The translations under genes were made by a program, and so were the position numbers. A DNA stretch of 64,000 nucleotides from NCBI GenBank assembly GCA_004123355.1, contig SCHM01000002.1, positions 8,095,569-8,159,568 of the forward strand, given 5' to 3'. The notes under the pieces were generated by a model. The model searched no databases. It was not told the origin of the DNA and worked only from the letters and a program-made list of their open reading frames with translations. The stretch is from Amphirosellinia nigrospora (Eukaryota; Ascomycota; Sordariomycetes; Xylariales; Xylariaceae). Below, one piece after another: positions 23,266-36,137 of the stretch (position 1 is the stretch's first letter; every line of letters starts with the position of its first letter).

Positions 23266-23839
23266 GCGCTTCCTCTTCCCAGGGCCTCCAAGACGATCGA
23301 TAGGCTGAATGGTGGCAGTATTAAGTAATCTGTACAATACGGGTGGCGAGCGATTGCATTACTATAGGGTGTCTCTGAGGATGAGCTGGGAATACTGGAT
23401 ATCACGGTTGAAAACTAGTATCTAATTACAAAGGTGTAAAGTACTTGAACGGGAAATCTGCTACCTTGAAAACAGAGCCATCCCGGGCGAGAAATCTATC
23501 ATCACACTGGGTGGGGGTTCTCGCCAACCTATTCATTAAGCCGCCGTAGGCCAAATACATAGGCACTCGCTCGGGAATTTCGGTTGCAAAACGCCAGACT
23601 CGCAATGCGGGCCACCCAATGCAGATATGCAGCCACGTAAGAAACCTTGAACTCGACTCCTACAAAGCCATGCACATGTGGCCTTCGTCTAGAGTTCGCA
23701 CGCTGGCAAAATATACTACGCCTCGAACGCCGTGCCCACCCGCCGTGTCCGCTTGGGATGCTGTGAGTAACCTAAATATAATAACGCTGGAAAGTATCGA
23801 CATGGCAAATAGTGGCGCATGAGGATATCCACTTGAGAA
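23266..23839. other. Convergent intergenic region
   Basis: The 3' flanks of IMP1 and Vac8. Short open frames here have no recognisable domain. Confidence 0.4.
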
Positions 23840-25886
23840 TTATCCTTCAATGTGTGCCTTTGACATGCTCTGACCCAGAAGTTCCAAACAACGCTGGGCG
23901 AGGTTGATCACTTCACCCTCATCGTCTTCATCGTACTCGTTGTCGGATTCGATCTGTCGATTCGAGATTTGCTTGATCATGTCAACAACCTCCTCTGATT
24001 TACCGATCAAGCCAATTAAAGTCTTATCTTCGGACTCCAATAACTGAAGGAGTGTCCAAATGGCGATGTGCTGAAATGTAGCATCGCCACTAGCGAGAAA
24101 TCGGCTAAGATAGCCATGGATACCGCCATTAGGTTCTGACCAGTCTTGGATGAAAATGGCATAATTTCCAACTATGCGTTACGTTAGCTCTCTGGATACT
24201 CCAGCCATGTCAGAAACTTTTACCTTTGGAAGACAAATTGCCCAGAGCCGCGGCACTATTTCCTTGCACCTCGATGCTGGGGGAGTGTGTTAGAGGAATC
24301 AACACATCAAATACACCCAAATTCAGAAGATGCGCCTTAAGATCGTCGGACAACGCTAATACAGCGATTGCCGCTGTCATCTCGGACTGGACAGTGATGG
24401 GAACATCCAGGACGAGCTGCTTGCATTTTTGAACAGCACCAGCTTCTAGCACAAGAGCCTTGTTCCTATCAGAGCTAGCAGCCAAATTTCGAAGCGTTGA
24501 TATGGCGTGACATTGGATTTCTTCATGCTCTGTGGACCCGAGCAGGTCTACCAAGGCTTCAAAACCCAGCCTCAATAATGGGCGATTCATTCATAGGGTG
24601 GATAGAGATATTCCGGATGCATGCAACAGCGGAGAGTATTAGAGGGAGATAAGACGACTGTAGCAGACGCAAAAGGGGACTGAGGCCTTGAGCCCGAACG
24701 ATATCGAGCTGATACTTTTCATCCGAGGCCAGATTTCGCAATGCTAAAGCAGCTTGGCACTGCACCTTGGGAGACGAAGAGTCCATCAGCTCAACTAGAG
24801 ATTGGACAAGTTCGGCTCGAAGCAGCTAATTTCCTTCTATTGGTGGCGTCTACTGCAATATTGCTGAGAGCTGTTGTGCAGTAGTACTGCACGTCGACAT
24901 CAGGTGAAGAGAGAAGCTGTACAAGCACAGGGATAGACCCAGCGTTGACGAGTTGTATGCGATTTTCATCTTTGATCAGGTGTTAGACCATGGACACTCG
25001 AAAAGAAAGGGATATCCTTACCTGAATGGGTCATGTTGAGCAGTGCGCCGGTAGCATTCCGTTGAACCCTCATATCCCGCGATTTAGCTAGCCTTGTCAG
25101 TGGTCCAAGGGCTCCAGATCGTGCAATCTTTGCTTTATTTTCTTCGTGTGTCGCCAAGTTCGTGATACATCCAACAGCATTGCATTGAACCTCCACGTTC
25201 TGGGAAAGCATTTGTCGAATAAGGGGTGTTAGGCCACCCAGCTGAACAATGAGAACTTTGTTCTCAGCTGCATTGTTTCGTTAGTGGGAGCTTCTAGAAG
25301 CTATTCCGTGAGAGCCTGAACCTACTATTCACGGCCAGGTTCCCCAAGGCAGCACTGGCAGCCCGCTGTACCTCGATATCGGGACTCTGGAGAAGGAACA
25401 GAATAGGCTCGAGGGTATCTCGATCAACTTCGCGTACATCTTAAAACCTGTCAGCTGCATGCTCTTAACCTGAGGAGGATATGTGATGAGGCGCCGAGGG
25501 TGGTTCGCATCCACACAGCAACCCTACGAGGAACTTACCCCGTTCAGTGATCTCTGCGAATGTGAGGCTTGCACTCCGTTGCAGATCAATATTCTCTGAG
25601 AACACGAGTGTACTAAGAGCACGAAGCGGTTCACCGGAGAAAAAGTCGGTCTCGCCGCGCTATGGCATGGTCAGCTCTGGCGTATCGTTGAGGTTCAGGT
25701 CGCTAGAGCTGCACACTCACATTCTCGAGGTATTGGAGCAGATCCGCGACAGCTTCACGCTCGCTGTCGGCTAAGACGGGCTCGTAGAGTCCATCGCGGG
25801 ACTTGCCTGGTTAAACTTAGCATTTGCCACTCAACCAATTCATGTATGGGAGACATACCTCCACAACACGACTGGCAAGCACCCAT
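23840..25886 (-). CDS. vac8: Vacuolar armadillo-repeat protein Vac8
   Basis: Vac8 sits on the vacuole membrane and acts in vacuole inheritance, fusion and nucleus-vacuole contacts. The ATG at 25886 reads [10 protein letters not shown], giving Gly2 for N-myristoylation and Cys4/7/8 for palmitoylation. After introns come [21 protein letters not shown] and [22 protein letters not shown], then a series of armadillo repeats such as [57 protein letters not shown] and [22 protein letters not shown]. The C-terminus has an acidic loop ([12 protein letters not shown]) and ends SMSKAHIEG at 23840. The overall length fits the family (about 560 residues). There are several short introns. Frame slips near 24580 and 24830 fit lost bases in TTTT and CC/TT runs. 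Confidence 0.93.
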
Positions 25887-28289
25887 GATTATTATGTGTT
25901 GGTTGTAGATTACAGTCAATAGAGACAGGCACCCTATGGGCGGCTTAATGCGATGATGAACGGTGGTTGCGTAAAGAGGATCTTCGGCAAACGTTGGATG
26001 TGACTGGCCGGTATATGGTGACAGGCTTAGAGCGTAGCGAATGGAGGACGGGTTGGAGAACGATAGGAATCGGTCGATCGGTCGGCGGCCGGTTGTACGT
26101 GGTGAGGCACAGTGGTGGACGACGGACGACGGACGATAGGCGAGGGGCGAAGGTGAGATGAGATGATGATTCTACTGTATCGACATGGACGGAGGAAAGA
26201 CCGGTGTTGATACTGACGATCAAGGCCAAAGCTGTGCAAGCAAGAGGGTGGAGCTTGCCAACAGCGTTTGCGTTTAGGCGGGTGCCGCGGTTGATTCCGC
26301 GTCAGGAGCCAGATGGTGATGAGAGGAGGTGCAAGGAGCGGCAGCGGCAGTAGCGATGATGGCGCTCGCGATGGTTGAGCACGAGCATGAGCACCGCCTG
26401 CTACTCGACTCGACTATGATGCGTCTATAACCTCCGGTAGAAGAGGGACAAGGTTTGGTGGGCAGCAAAGCAAGCCGTGGAAGTCTTGGACCACCTGATC
26501 TTCAGGTCGAGAGAGAGCTCTACTTGAACGGGGATGGCGACAGGGTAGGGCAGCACTTTTCCTACGCTAAGGTACCTAGGGTAGATACTTGTAGGTATGT
26601 ACACACAGGCAGGCAGGAGTGTCTCTTGTACCTGAGGTAGGGTAGGAGAAATCGGAGACAAGCGGGTGGGACGGGTGGCCAAAACAGATGATATAAGAGG
26701 TTGGACGGAAAGAGTCAATGGTTATTCCCTGCCAGCTACCGAATCGCAAGTCGTCTCGGGTGCTGAGAGGGTCGTAGGCTAGCAAGCTCACAGCGCCTCT
26801 TGGAAAGCTTGCAGCATGCAGGACCTGAAACTAGCACACACAAAACACGCACGGAGGTACCAGAGCCACTGTGAACTCTACACTGCAAATAATAACCCGA
26901 CAAAATAGATAAAAATAAAATACGGTTGCTAATTGTAACTTAACTTCGATATTTTCAAGGGGTTTCAATATGGAAGAAAAATTGCATGTATTTATACAGT
27001 AATATAAATACCGGTTTCTGTGGTAGAGTGTTGGTGGTTTATAGGTACCTACTTATGTGTACATGTCGGGCGCTTTCGGGGCCTGGTCTTTGACCGGGGT
27101 ACCATCCTAGCGGTCACGACGCCAGTAACTCACTTGCCTGCATCAGCTGCCGGAATTATCAAGACCAGACGACACCTTAGTACCGGGTGGGGTTCCGTAC
27201 CTATCACCAGATCTCTGATTGGCTAGGATACTCGCGTTCTTAGCCACAGCCAAGAACCACATGGTGACCCTGACATCTTTAAGAAACTGATTCAGTTGAT
27301 TTCCGTTTTCGGACGGGTTCGCCTGACCACACCAGCTATCCAGGCAGTATCTACCAGATTACGTAGTGCTTCGTTCTATCAATTGTTAGTTACAGTTTAT
27401 AATATTCCTGGACCAAGAGCAGTACTTGTATGCCTCTTTAGACACCACTTGTAGTTAAGTCACCCAAGTCAGAAGTTGCTGACATATATGAGAAGATATG
27501 CATTTATATTGGTTTTCATGCTACGCAACCGTCGTCCAGGCAGATAAAGTAGGTAGGTATTATCTCCTATCACCACGAAATACGAGGCCTATAAGGTGAA
27601 ACAAACCCATGCACAAATAATATCTTTGGGAGCTCATTTGACCGACGATTGTACACTTGCTACTAGGAAAGGAGGCATGGATCCAGGTGTCGGGATTCAA
27701 CTACACTATGTGGCAGGCCTAACCCAACTTACGAAAGCTATAAACAACCGTCATAATGGAACACTCCAACTTCGGATATAAATAGCCAAAGTCGTCATAA
27801 ATTATTCCACAAACTTGAAGTCAGTCATTATTACACAGTACCTACACGGTAGGCTGGTTTCATCAACCGGGCAACAGACTAATTCCATGAAGTAGGTAGT
27901 AAAACTAATAAATCATGCCTTGGCTGTAGGTTCCCGCTTTTTGTATTGCAATCATGAGAAATGTTTTACGGCCATTATTCTGCAACTCAACTTTGTTGTT
28001 ACTTCGCTCCGTCTGTATTGATACTGTAAACAACTGCTACCAATTGCTCAGCGAGACTGTGTAGCAGGCACTGTGCGCACAGAGCGTGACGAATGAGCCC
28101 CTCTATTCATGATGACTTCACAGACTCAGCAAGTGAGCGTTAACATATCTATCCTGCGCCTAGTAAAGCCGGCAGTTAGCACAGTCATTTCAATTAGGTA
28201 TCACAGCCCATTTTCTCCTACCTCTTTTAGCCCGGTGGTTTAATAGCGTAGAACATTAATTTCATACTTGCCTGTCTCGAACTGATAGA
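25887..28289. other. Gene-poor intergenic region of 2.4 kb
   Basis: No gene is supported. The first 900 bases, upstream of Vac8, are rich in G and A on the plus strand (CT-rich on the coding strand), as in a long leader. TAGGTACC palindromes occur near 26571 and 27041. From 26880 to 28280 the sequence is AT-rich with no coding signal that I can see. Confidence 0.45.
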
Positions 28290-29429
28290 ATGTCATTTTT
28301 CAACCAACTTAAGGGAAAGGCGGAAGAGCTAAACCGGAAGCACAATCTTCTACCCATCGGCCAGAACGCACACCAGCAAAGCTATGGAGCTCACCCTCAG
28401 GCCCACCATCAAAACAATATTACCCTGGACAACAGCCTCAAGGGCAATGGCAGCCACCACCGCCCGGGCACTGGCAGTCGCCGCCTCCGGCTCATCAGGG
28501 GCAGCAATGGCAACAGCCAGCTCCTCCGCAGCCGAACTACAACACGCGCCCGGGCGGGCCACCTCCAATTCCATCGCACTCCAGGCCGCCGGCAACTCCG
28601 TCGGCCGAGTCCAGCGGCCCGAGGGTGTACTGGCGCCCGGACTTCAACCCGGGCATCCCGGTATCGCAGGAATTCGACCACAAGCAAGGGCATGGTGATC
28701 CATGGGGATGGGGCAACAACGAGCTCGAGAACTACACGTCAAACGGCGCAAATAGCTTCTACACGCACGACGGCAAACTAGTCTTACGCGCCATCTCACA
28801 ATCGAATCACCCAGACCCCGAAGCGCGGTACACGTCGGCTCGGCTCGTGAGCAGGGCGACTCTGGGTCGTCGCGACGGCTGTCTGACGGCCTGGCTCAGC
28901 CTCCCCTGCGTGGAGGGCATCTGGCCGGCGTTCTGGCTCTTGCCGCGGGAGCCTTTCGTGTGGCCGCATGAGGGCGAGGTGGACATTGCCGAGAGCTGGA
29001 ACGGCGACTGCGAGAACCACTCCTGTCTGCACTGGGGGTTCTACAACGCCGAGGACGCGCAGAAGCACCTCGTTCGTGGCACGAAGATCCCGGATATGCC
29101 ACACCGGCCCATCCGCTACGACTTCGCCTGGCAGTGTAGCGGGACAGGCGTTCGAGGGACGGCAAGTCAGAGGGGGCGGGAGGCTTATGTGGTATATTGA
29201 TGGGCGTCCCGTCATGAAGAACTTAATGCCTCCCGGGACGCGGCCTATCGAGGATTGGACTGTTCTTCTCAATATAGCTATGGGAGGGAACGTGTGCCAG
29301 GGGAAGACACCCCCGGATGGCGCATATGATATGGTTGTGCACAACCTACAGATGAGCGAGGCGCCGGATGGCGGGTGGGCGAGATTTGATCATGACTGGC
29401 CACACTGTGTCGATGGCGCCGTGATGTGA
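28290..29429 (+). CDS. GH16 glucanase-like protein with Pro/Gln-rich N-terminus
   Basis: A second GH16 protein. The ATG at 28290 gives MSFFNQLKGKAEELNRKHNL, with no signal peptide. A long Pro/Gln/Trp-rich stretch follows (PGQQPQGQWQPPPPGHWQSP and similar). The catalytic domain starts at YWRPDFNPGIPVSQEFDH, with WGWGNNELENYT, LVSRATLGRRDGCLTAWLSLP, IWPAFWLLP and the active-site EGEVDIAESWNGD, then CLHWGFYN, MWYIDGRPVMKN, LLNIAMGGNVC and the end DHDWPHCVDGAVM. The lack of a secretion signal is odd for GH16 and suggests unconventional export or an intracellular role. Frame slips lie near 28405 and 29140. Coding is GC-rich. Confidence 0.85.
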
Positions 29430-30160
29430 TATTTGCGATGTCTAGTCGCATTGTGTGAAAAGTCGTACTACACCACAATATATAGGGGACTTCTTAAATC
29501 CTACACGTACGATCCCTGGTGCACAATTTTCAACCCCATTCCGGTTTTGTAGAGATTCAAGCGCATCAACAAGAGAATGCTCCATCGATCACGAAGTTCA
29601 AATTGCTCGGGTAGACAAGGACACTACAGATCATCCGGTCCTCTGGAGGTATACATCTATAACAGTCTTTTGTACTACCTAGGTAACCAGGCCTTGATCT
29701 GGAATATGTCATGCTTTTAAGTAAGTAAGTGGCTCTTTTTCTTCGGGTCTGAAAAGTAATGAAAGAAGTGGTCTTCAGGATTTCCTAATGAGGCAACCTT
29801 CTGGGTTAAGGCAGTTGGTGCGATATCGGCCTCCCCAACAGTGGACCACCCTCACTTATAGGGATTGATGCTATTCCGAATCGCTGTCGTATTCTTGAGT
29901 ATAAATAAGTATTAGAGTTCGTGCTTTACTCTTTTCAAAACTTATGTTCTAACAGAAGGAAAATTACACCATTATTCACCATACACTATTTTAACCTACA
30001 CGAACAGGCCTCCTCGTTAACAGTGTGCTGAAAGAACCATGCCAGAGCAGTAACCCTCCCCCTTCAGATTTACTAAAGCTTTTGTCATTGCGTACTCTTT
30101 CACACCTCTAAATTTTTATGAATAAATCAGCATCTCACCTTGATTGATTCTTTCTAACGC
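29430..30160. other. Intergenic region
   Basis: AT-rich, with no coding signal. It should contain the methyltransferase promoter. Confidence 0.35.
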
Positions 30161-31140
30161 CTAGGTTTTTATTAGGGCTGTTTATGTTCATGGCCATCAC
30201 GCCTCGGTCGTCAAATCACATGCGCGCCGCACAGCGCAAAACTCGGCGGCATTTCTGATCCCATATATAAAACCACACTACCGAATCCTTGACGTTGGTT
30301 GTGGCCCTGGTTCGATCACGATTGATTGTAAGAGATACCCTGTATTTTCATCTTTTCTCTGTCCTGTTTCTGGTAATTTAGGAGGCAAAGTAGCTGTGGA
30401 GGAAAGCAGTCTCTCGTGTTAGACACTTTCAAAGTCTTTGAAATCCTACAAAGCATTCATAGAGGGGAACAACTAACTGTAGACTATAGTAGCGCAACTG
30501 GTGCCACAAGGTTCAGTAATCGGGATCGATTCTGTAGACGACGTATTATCACAGGCGCGGGAGCTGGCTCGTGAGCGTGGTATAGAAGGGAATATAACAT
30601 TTCAACGAAACGACGCTAATGAATTACCATTCGGCGACGGCGAGTTCGACATAGTGTACTGCCATCAAGTCCTGCCACCAGTCCATGACCTGTTGCTATC
30701 CTAAAAGAAATGGCCCGGGTGACGCGGAAGGCGGGCTCGTCGCCGCACGAGAGGTCGACTACAGCGCCTTGGTGTGGTATCCTGAGCTTCCGGGCATCCA
30801 AAAATGGGAGGACGTCCACATGGCGATTTTCAAGGCAACCGGTGTTCAGCCAAAAGCAGGGAGATACATAAAGGCTTGGGCTGAGGAGGCCGGCCTTCAG
30901 TATGAAGACATTACCTTCGCATGGGGCTTATGGAACTATCAGGAGGATGAGGCGGTTATCTGGGCCAACACCTGGGCTGATCGTGCACTGAAGTCATCGT
31001 ATGCGAGTACTTCTCTCGAGAAGGGCATCTCGACACAGGAGGATTTGGATCATATATCGGATTCTTGGCGGAAATGGGGCGAGACCAGGGGCGCATTCAT
31101 TATTATACCTAGTGGTGAGATTTTGTGTCATGTGCGGTAA
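30161..31140 (+). CDS. Class I SAM-dependent methyltransferase
   Basis: A Rossmann-fold methyltransferase of the Methyltransf_11/UbiE-like group, common in fungal genomes and usually of unknown substrate. Visible motifs are VYVHGHHASVVKSHARRTAQ and SAAFLIPYIKPHYR, motif I ILDVGCGPGSITID, then after an intron at 30328-30489 LVPQGSVIGIDS, a region with ITFQRNDANELPFGDGEFD (motif II) and IVYCHQVL, KEMARVTRK, GLVAAREVDYSALVWYPE and the C-terminal half to IIPSGEILCHVR. I cannot place the start codon: coding begins at about 30161, probably after another intron. Frame slips lie near 30690 and 30735. The intron is a likely diverged introner-like element. Confidence 0.82.
30328..30489 (+). mobile_element. 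Probable diverged introner-like element (methyltransferase intron)
   Basis: This 162-bp intron starts GTAAGAGATACCCTG then TATTTTCATCTTTTC. Its 3' third (CTTTGAAATCCTACAAAGC and ACAACTAACTGTAGACTATA then G) can be aligned to copy D (CTTTGAAACCCTTACAAATC, ATAACTGACTCCAAGTGTTA then CAG). The middle is longer and poorly matched. It is a likely old copy with an added stretch. Confidence 0.5.
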
Positions 31141-31341
31141 CTACTCCGGCTTATAGGCGATATTCATGACTTGGGATTGGGCGATACTGAAAGATCAGTG
31201 CGAATATGACATGATAAATAATAACACTATTTCCTGCACTCTCATATTTATACTTGAAGAGCTTGAAATGTTTCATTGGTCCCAAAAATCTATATCGTAT
31301 ACCAAATGCTTCTTATTGTACTCTCAGCATCTGCACGAGCC

Positions 31342-32627
31342 CTAGGCACCGGCAGTAGGGGCTGGACCAGACATGGAGCCACTTGGGAATCCACTCGGGA
31401 TCGTGCCATTACCACAGGGCACCGCCAACGCCACCGCGGAGCCCGTGGAGTGACCACCATCCTCAGCGTAATACGCAGCAACGCCATAGTACTGGTCCGT
31501 GGTGTAGTCGGCAGAGCCATTGATACCGATCTGGATCCAAGCGAAAAGACCGTCCTCGATGCTGTCACCAAGGTAAACGAATTGCGGGATGGGGTCGAAG
31601 CTCTCGTCAGCCTGTAGGACCGCCCACATATCCTCGTCGTTTGTTGTCAGCGGTTGCGTATTCTGGTTGTACGGAGCAGTGGCTTCGACTTCCTCGCGCA
31701 AGTCGTCGGGCCAGAAGAGCTGTCCGATGTGTGCCACGGGAGCACCCCAAACCGAGATGGTACCGTTCGACTGGACGCTCGCGTTGGTGTGAGCAAGTAA
31801 ATGCGTGTGCACAGCACGCCCGGAGTAGTGACCGGGGAACTAGATCCAGTGTTAACTAGTGATAAGTATAGATATTCTTGAGATTTCTTACGATAGTCTC
31901 AAAGCTGGCGACACCTCGTAGTCTGTCAGCTGAATGCCGCGTAGGAAAGTTGTGTTCAAACCAGCCTGGCCAGACTCAACGCCAGAGTAAACACCAGTGG
32001 CATTACAGTTCCAGATGTCGATTGCAACAGAGGGGACGGCTTCACAAGTGTTGACATCGATGTATTGCACCTCGAGGAATAGATCGATGCCTTCGCTGAA
32101 TTCGGCGTCCTTGACATTTGATCTTAACTTCTCGCCCACCACGTAGTAAGGTCCATCCGTGACATAAGGGGCGAGAATACAGCTGGTGTTGGCACTGAAG
32201 ACATCCTCAAGCGGCGTGAACATATCGTACGAGTATTGACCCGTCATATTGTGGTTGATGGCCTCATATGCCTGCAGATCCTCAAGCGCCCTCTTGCCCT
32301 TCCTGGCAGCTGATAGCCAGGTCAGCGAAATTAATTCTCGATGATCTTTTTTCGAGCTATTTATGACTTACGAGTTTTGAGACCGCGCTTCTGGCGAATA
32401 TTCTGGACCGCTTCGGCACGACGCTTAACTGATCGGGCCTTGAGAGCTTGTGAGGCAGCTGAGTTCGAACAGGCCCCGAGAGAGCGAGCACCGACGGAGG
32501 CAGCGTTATCTCGAGCAACAAGCTCTCGCTTCATGTGAGCAGCATCATGGGATTCACCGGGGTGGGCAGTTGCGTAGCCGGCAAGAAGGGAAGCCGAAGC
32601 TAGGATGACGGCGGGAAAAGCAACCAT
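31342..32627 (-). CDS. Secreted intradiol ring-cleavage dioxygenase
   Basis: A non-haem iron(III) enzyme that opens catechol-type rings between the hydroxyls. The extracellular fungal type probably acts on lignin- or plant-derived phenolics. The ATG at 32627 begins a signal peptide (VAFPAVILASASLLAGYATA), then a His/Lys-rich pro-region. The catalytic domain has CILAPYVTDGPYYV (first Tyr ligand), IDIWNCNATGVYSGV, and FPGHYSGRAVHTHLL (second Tyr and the His ligands). It continues through WGAPVAHIGQLFWPD to a Ser/Gly/Pro-rich end at 31342. Introns lie near 32305-32370 and 31838-31890. One frame slip near 31915 fits a lost G in GAGGT. It is convergent with the methyltransferase, only 200 bases away. 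Confidence 0.92.
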
Positions 32628-35600
32628 CTTGTCGAATTGGGTGCGGTGCAGGACTGGATCGATGAAGTGATCGAACGAGAATAACGATGGTATCGAATTG
32701 TAAGCTACTTTGATGCAGGATATAGTGAGATAGTTAATTTTTCGGCCGGTTCATCGTTCACTTATATAAACTCCTACCCACACTTGTAGACGACTGATAT
32801 GATCTCATGTTTTCACAATCATCATCGTCTAAGCCCTAAACCTTTTGGGCAGAGAGGCATGAAGACCGTAAGACACATCATCGTCTCCGTACAATGGAGG
32901 ATTCTTTCCATCCTGTTATCGTTCCGGTCATTTTCATTGATGCCAAGGTTCTCTTAGCCACCAATGAGCATCAATCTTGAAGCGTTACAGATGGGCACGA
33001 AGACATGCGTAGGGTGTTGTGTAAATTAGACCGATTCGTCAGCGACCCACGCAGCTATCCGTCCTGCCTCGAATTCAGCTAACCCGCCGAAATGGGCCTG
33101 GGCAATGAAATGCAGGCCTCTGGATATTGAGGCTATACATCGGTTGCTTGGTGACGGGCCTAGGAAGAGCCTCAAAGTTGGTATCGGGATGTGGGAGGTG
33201 GGTTCCTACGCTGACGCGTTCTTCCGCAGCTTTACCACTAATATTGGTCAAGCCATTTCTCTAACTCGCCATTCGACCATAGTGTGCAATTGAGGCCGGA
33301 AACCACCGCATCATGCAGCCTTGCTTGCATGGACAGCCGGGACCCTAGGCAGAGTATGCGTGTGATACGTACTAGAACACAATGGGCCCGTTAAAATCCC
33401 AAACGATTACCGAGCTTTGGTGCCGGAATATTATGCTTAGATTTAGCGTGAGTCTAATTGGTAAAATCTAGGTCCAGTGAGAAAGCTTCACGACAATCCG
33501 TAGGTTCTCGTAAGAAGGTATCTTTTGAGGGTTTCATTAACTATATAACGCCTTCGTAGAACAATTGTACGAGAGCCCTATCGAGTGGCGTTTCGACTTT
33601 ACTTATTTCTTTTTGAAAATATCCAACGTCGAACGACCACCTAGAGTCCTTAAGTAGCCAGCTGAGCATACCTACGTACCCATCGTGACGATACTTATAG
33701 ACCTAGCTACAGCCTCTACTAGCACGTACGACCATAGGATGTAGAAAACGCGGGGTCCCGTCCGCTCCCCCATAGCTAAGCTACATACCGCCAGATTAGT
33801 AGTTGGGTCGGTGACGACCAGCGAATCCCTGGTGTTGTACGTTTTGTAACATTTTTTTGTAGTTTTCTATATAATTCTTCCCTTCTGTTCCCCCCATTTC
33901 TTTAAAGGACTTTTGACATCCATGAAAAGTTAAAGTAGTATTAGACAATGATATAATATATCTAATCTCTAGTAGACTAAAGCTATAATTCAGTTCTTCG
34001 AAGTGCTCTCCATACCACTATTGTCCGAGATGTCTAGGAGGTTCGTAGACTGGAAATTTTTGCTTTTTATCTGCACATTCCAAGTTTAGAAAGCCTGCGT
34101 CGTCACATATGATTAACTTAAGGATGGTGTAGGAATCTTATATACATTCCGCAACCTTGTTAAATTACGTGGAAGTGTTTGTTTTCGATTGTCTTGGCAC
34201 GCGTCTCAGTGGCCTAGGAGACTTTTTGTCTGAATGTCAACCAAAGGGTAGCGCGACAGCCGATGTCACTCTCCGTTATCATTAATACAATGATGTTTAG
34301 GTGAGGGTGGATGCGTAATCGAGATTAGGTTCCGTTGGTAAATAGAAACTTACCTATGGTTCTCAGCTTGGTGGCAATGCATAACCCTCACATGGAGCGG
34401 TGCGTCGTATCAGATTGTGGCTGGGTTGAAATAAACTGTCTCCTTCTATAAAGTGTTGTTTCACTCAAATGACTCTGGAGCTACTCCTAGCTGGTGGAGG
34501 CTGAGGAGGCCTCGCTAATTCGGGAATTATATAGGCACCCTAGCTTTAAATGAGTCTATCCGCTCCACTCGTATAGAGATATCTATCCATACACGTCTAT
34601 ATGCACTCAGGGGCCTTGTATGTAATGGCAATGTCTTGGACGATTGGCATAAAAAGGAATATCAAAGCTCTTCAAAGTGCCAGGGGCCTTATAGTTTATG
34701 GCGTAGGTCGTCTGTACTTGTCGTTGCGCGAAGGTCTCTAAATCTATCTCTGCGGATATAATATAGCTACATACAGACCATCAGTTTATCTATAGTGACT
34801 TCGTGACAATAATTGAAGAGCTGGCTGTATAACGGGGTACATGGGTAGCTAAGGACCCTAATACCTTGATTATTTAAATTCATGACAGAATGGCCTCGAA
34901 ACCTCCATCTACACCCATTTTGGTTCCTTCTGCAGGCTATAAAAGAATTGACCCTTTGACTTTCAAGCCTTTCTAGTGATGTAGGCAGCGTATGATCATA
35001 ATCCAGTTCACATAACGTTTATTATATAATGCAAACAATTCAAAGCCCTATTCTGACGAATTATTCACCAACTGCCAAGGGACGGATGTAAATAGACCAA
35101 TGGGAGTGATTCCTGTTGCTAGTTTTAACTAAGATTATTTGTAGAGCGCAAGGTATACGCATCTATGACGGCAGTTGCTATATCTAGAGTGAAGCATGTA
35201 TAGTTAGTTATGACGCATAATAGAGAATTATATCTAGTAGTACGAATTTTCGTCTTATTATTTGAGCATCATACCACGAAGGTCTATGAGTAGGTCTAAT
35301 TTCATATGCCATGATAGAGAGGATATGAATCCCGGATTCATGGGGCGCTTGGTGCCTTGACAGCTTGATATCTTAAAGTGCGGCATCTTTTCCCTACTAG
35401 ACTGCGTTGCATTGATGCTTGGAAAATTACTTACCTACCTAGGTGGCGGTGTGAGGAACCCCTGGTTTATTTCGGTTATTGTAATGGCCCTATGAATTAA
35501 AAGGGTGGACTTACTATTTATCACACTTGATTCCTTACTTGCAAGAGCTTTTTCATTAGATTCAGCGGCACCAGGTTGTTTTCAGTTTAAGGTTACGCCC

Positions 35601-36137
35601 TTTCACTCTAGTCACGAGAGCAAATGTTCAACTAAAGTTTTTCTCCTAACAAGTTAACCTCTTTCGTCTCATCCGGAAACAGATTACTTCGCGCAAAGCA
35701 ATTCTAACCTGATGAGAAGTTGAGAGGTGGGACTTGTGCATTTATCCGGTGATCCTGCGAAAAGTGGGTAGCTCTAAATGGGAGCTGGATTATCTGAGAG
35801 CCTCAGCAAGAATCTCAGGCTCGCACGTGGTAGCAGGGTCCTATGATAGATGGATTTAATGGGGTAGGGTGTTTGAGGATTCTAGTGTGGCACTACGCTT
35901 GTATACACATCGAGAAACACATTGAAGAAGTCAAGGAATAGAGGGCAGAAATTCCGAGTTTTTGGAGTTCAAACTGGGGATGCGGAGGAAGACACGGAGA
36001 GACGGGTCGTATACGACGGAAGCTTGGTTCCGAACCACTGTACTTAAATGTCGTGAAGCCGCGCTTTTACTCAAGATTGGCGTTTTCTTGCGAATCATAT
36101 CCTTACCTGCCCCTTTGAGGAAAAGCGACCTGTGAAG
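32628..36137. other. Gene-poor region of 3.5 kb
   Basis: The largest gene-free stretch of the window. The first 150 bases are the dioxygenase promoter. From about 33300 to 35900 there is no open frame of note on either strand, composition is AT-rich and stop codons occur in all frames. I see no paired terminal repeats or tandem arrays by eye. Short frames near 33105-33293 have no recognisable domain. Confidence 0.5.
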
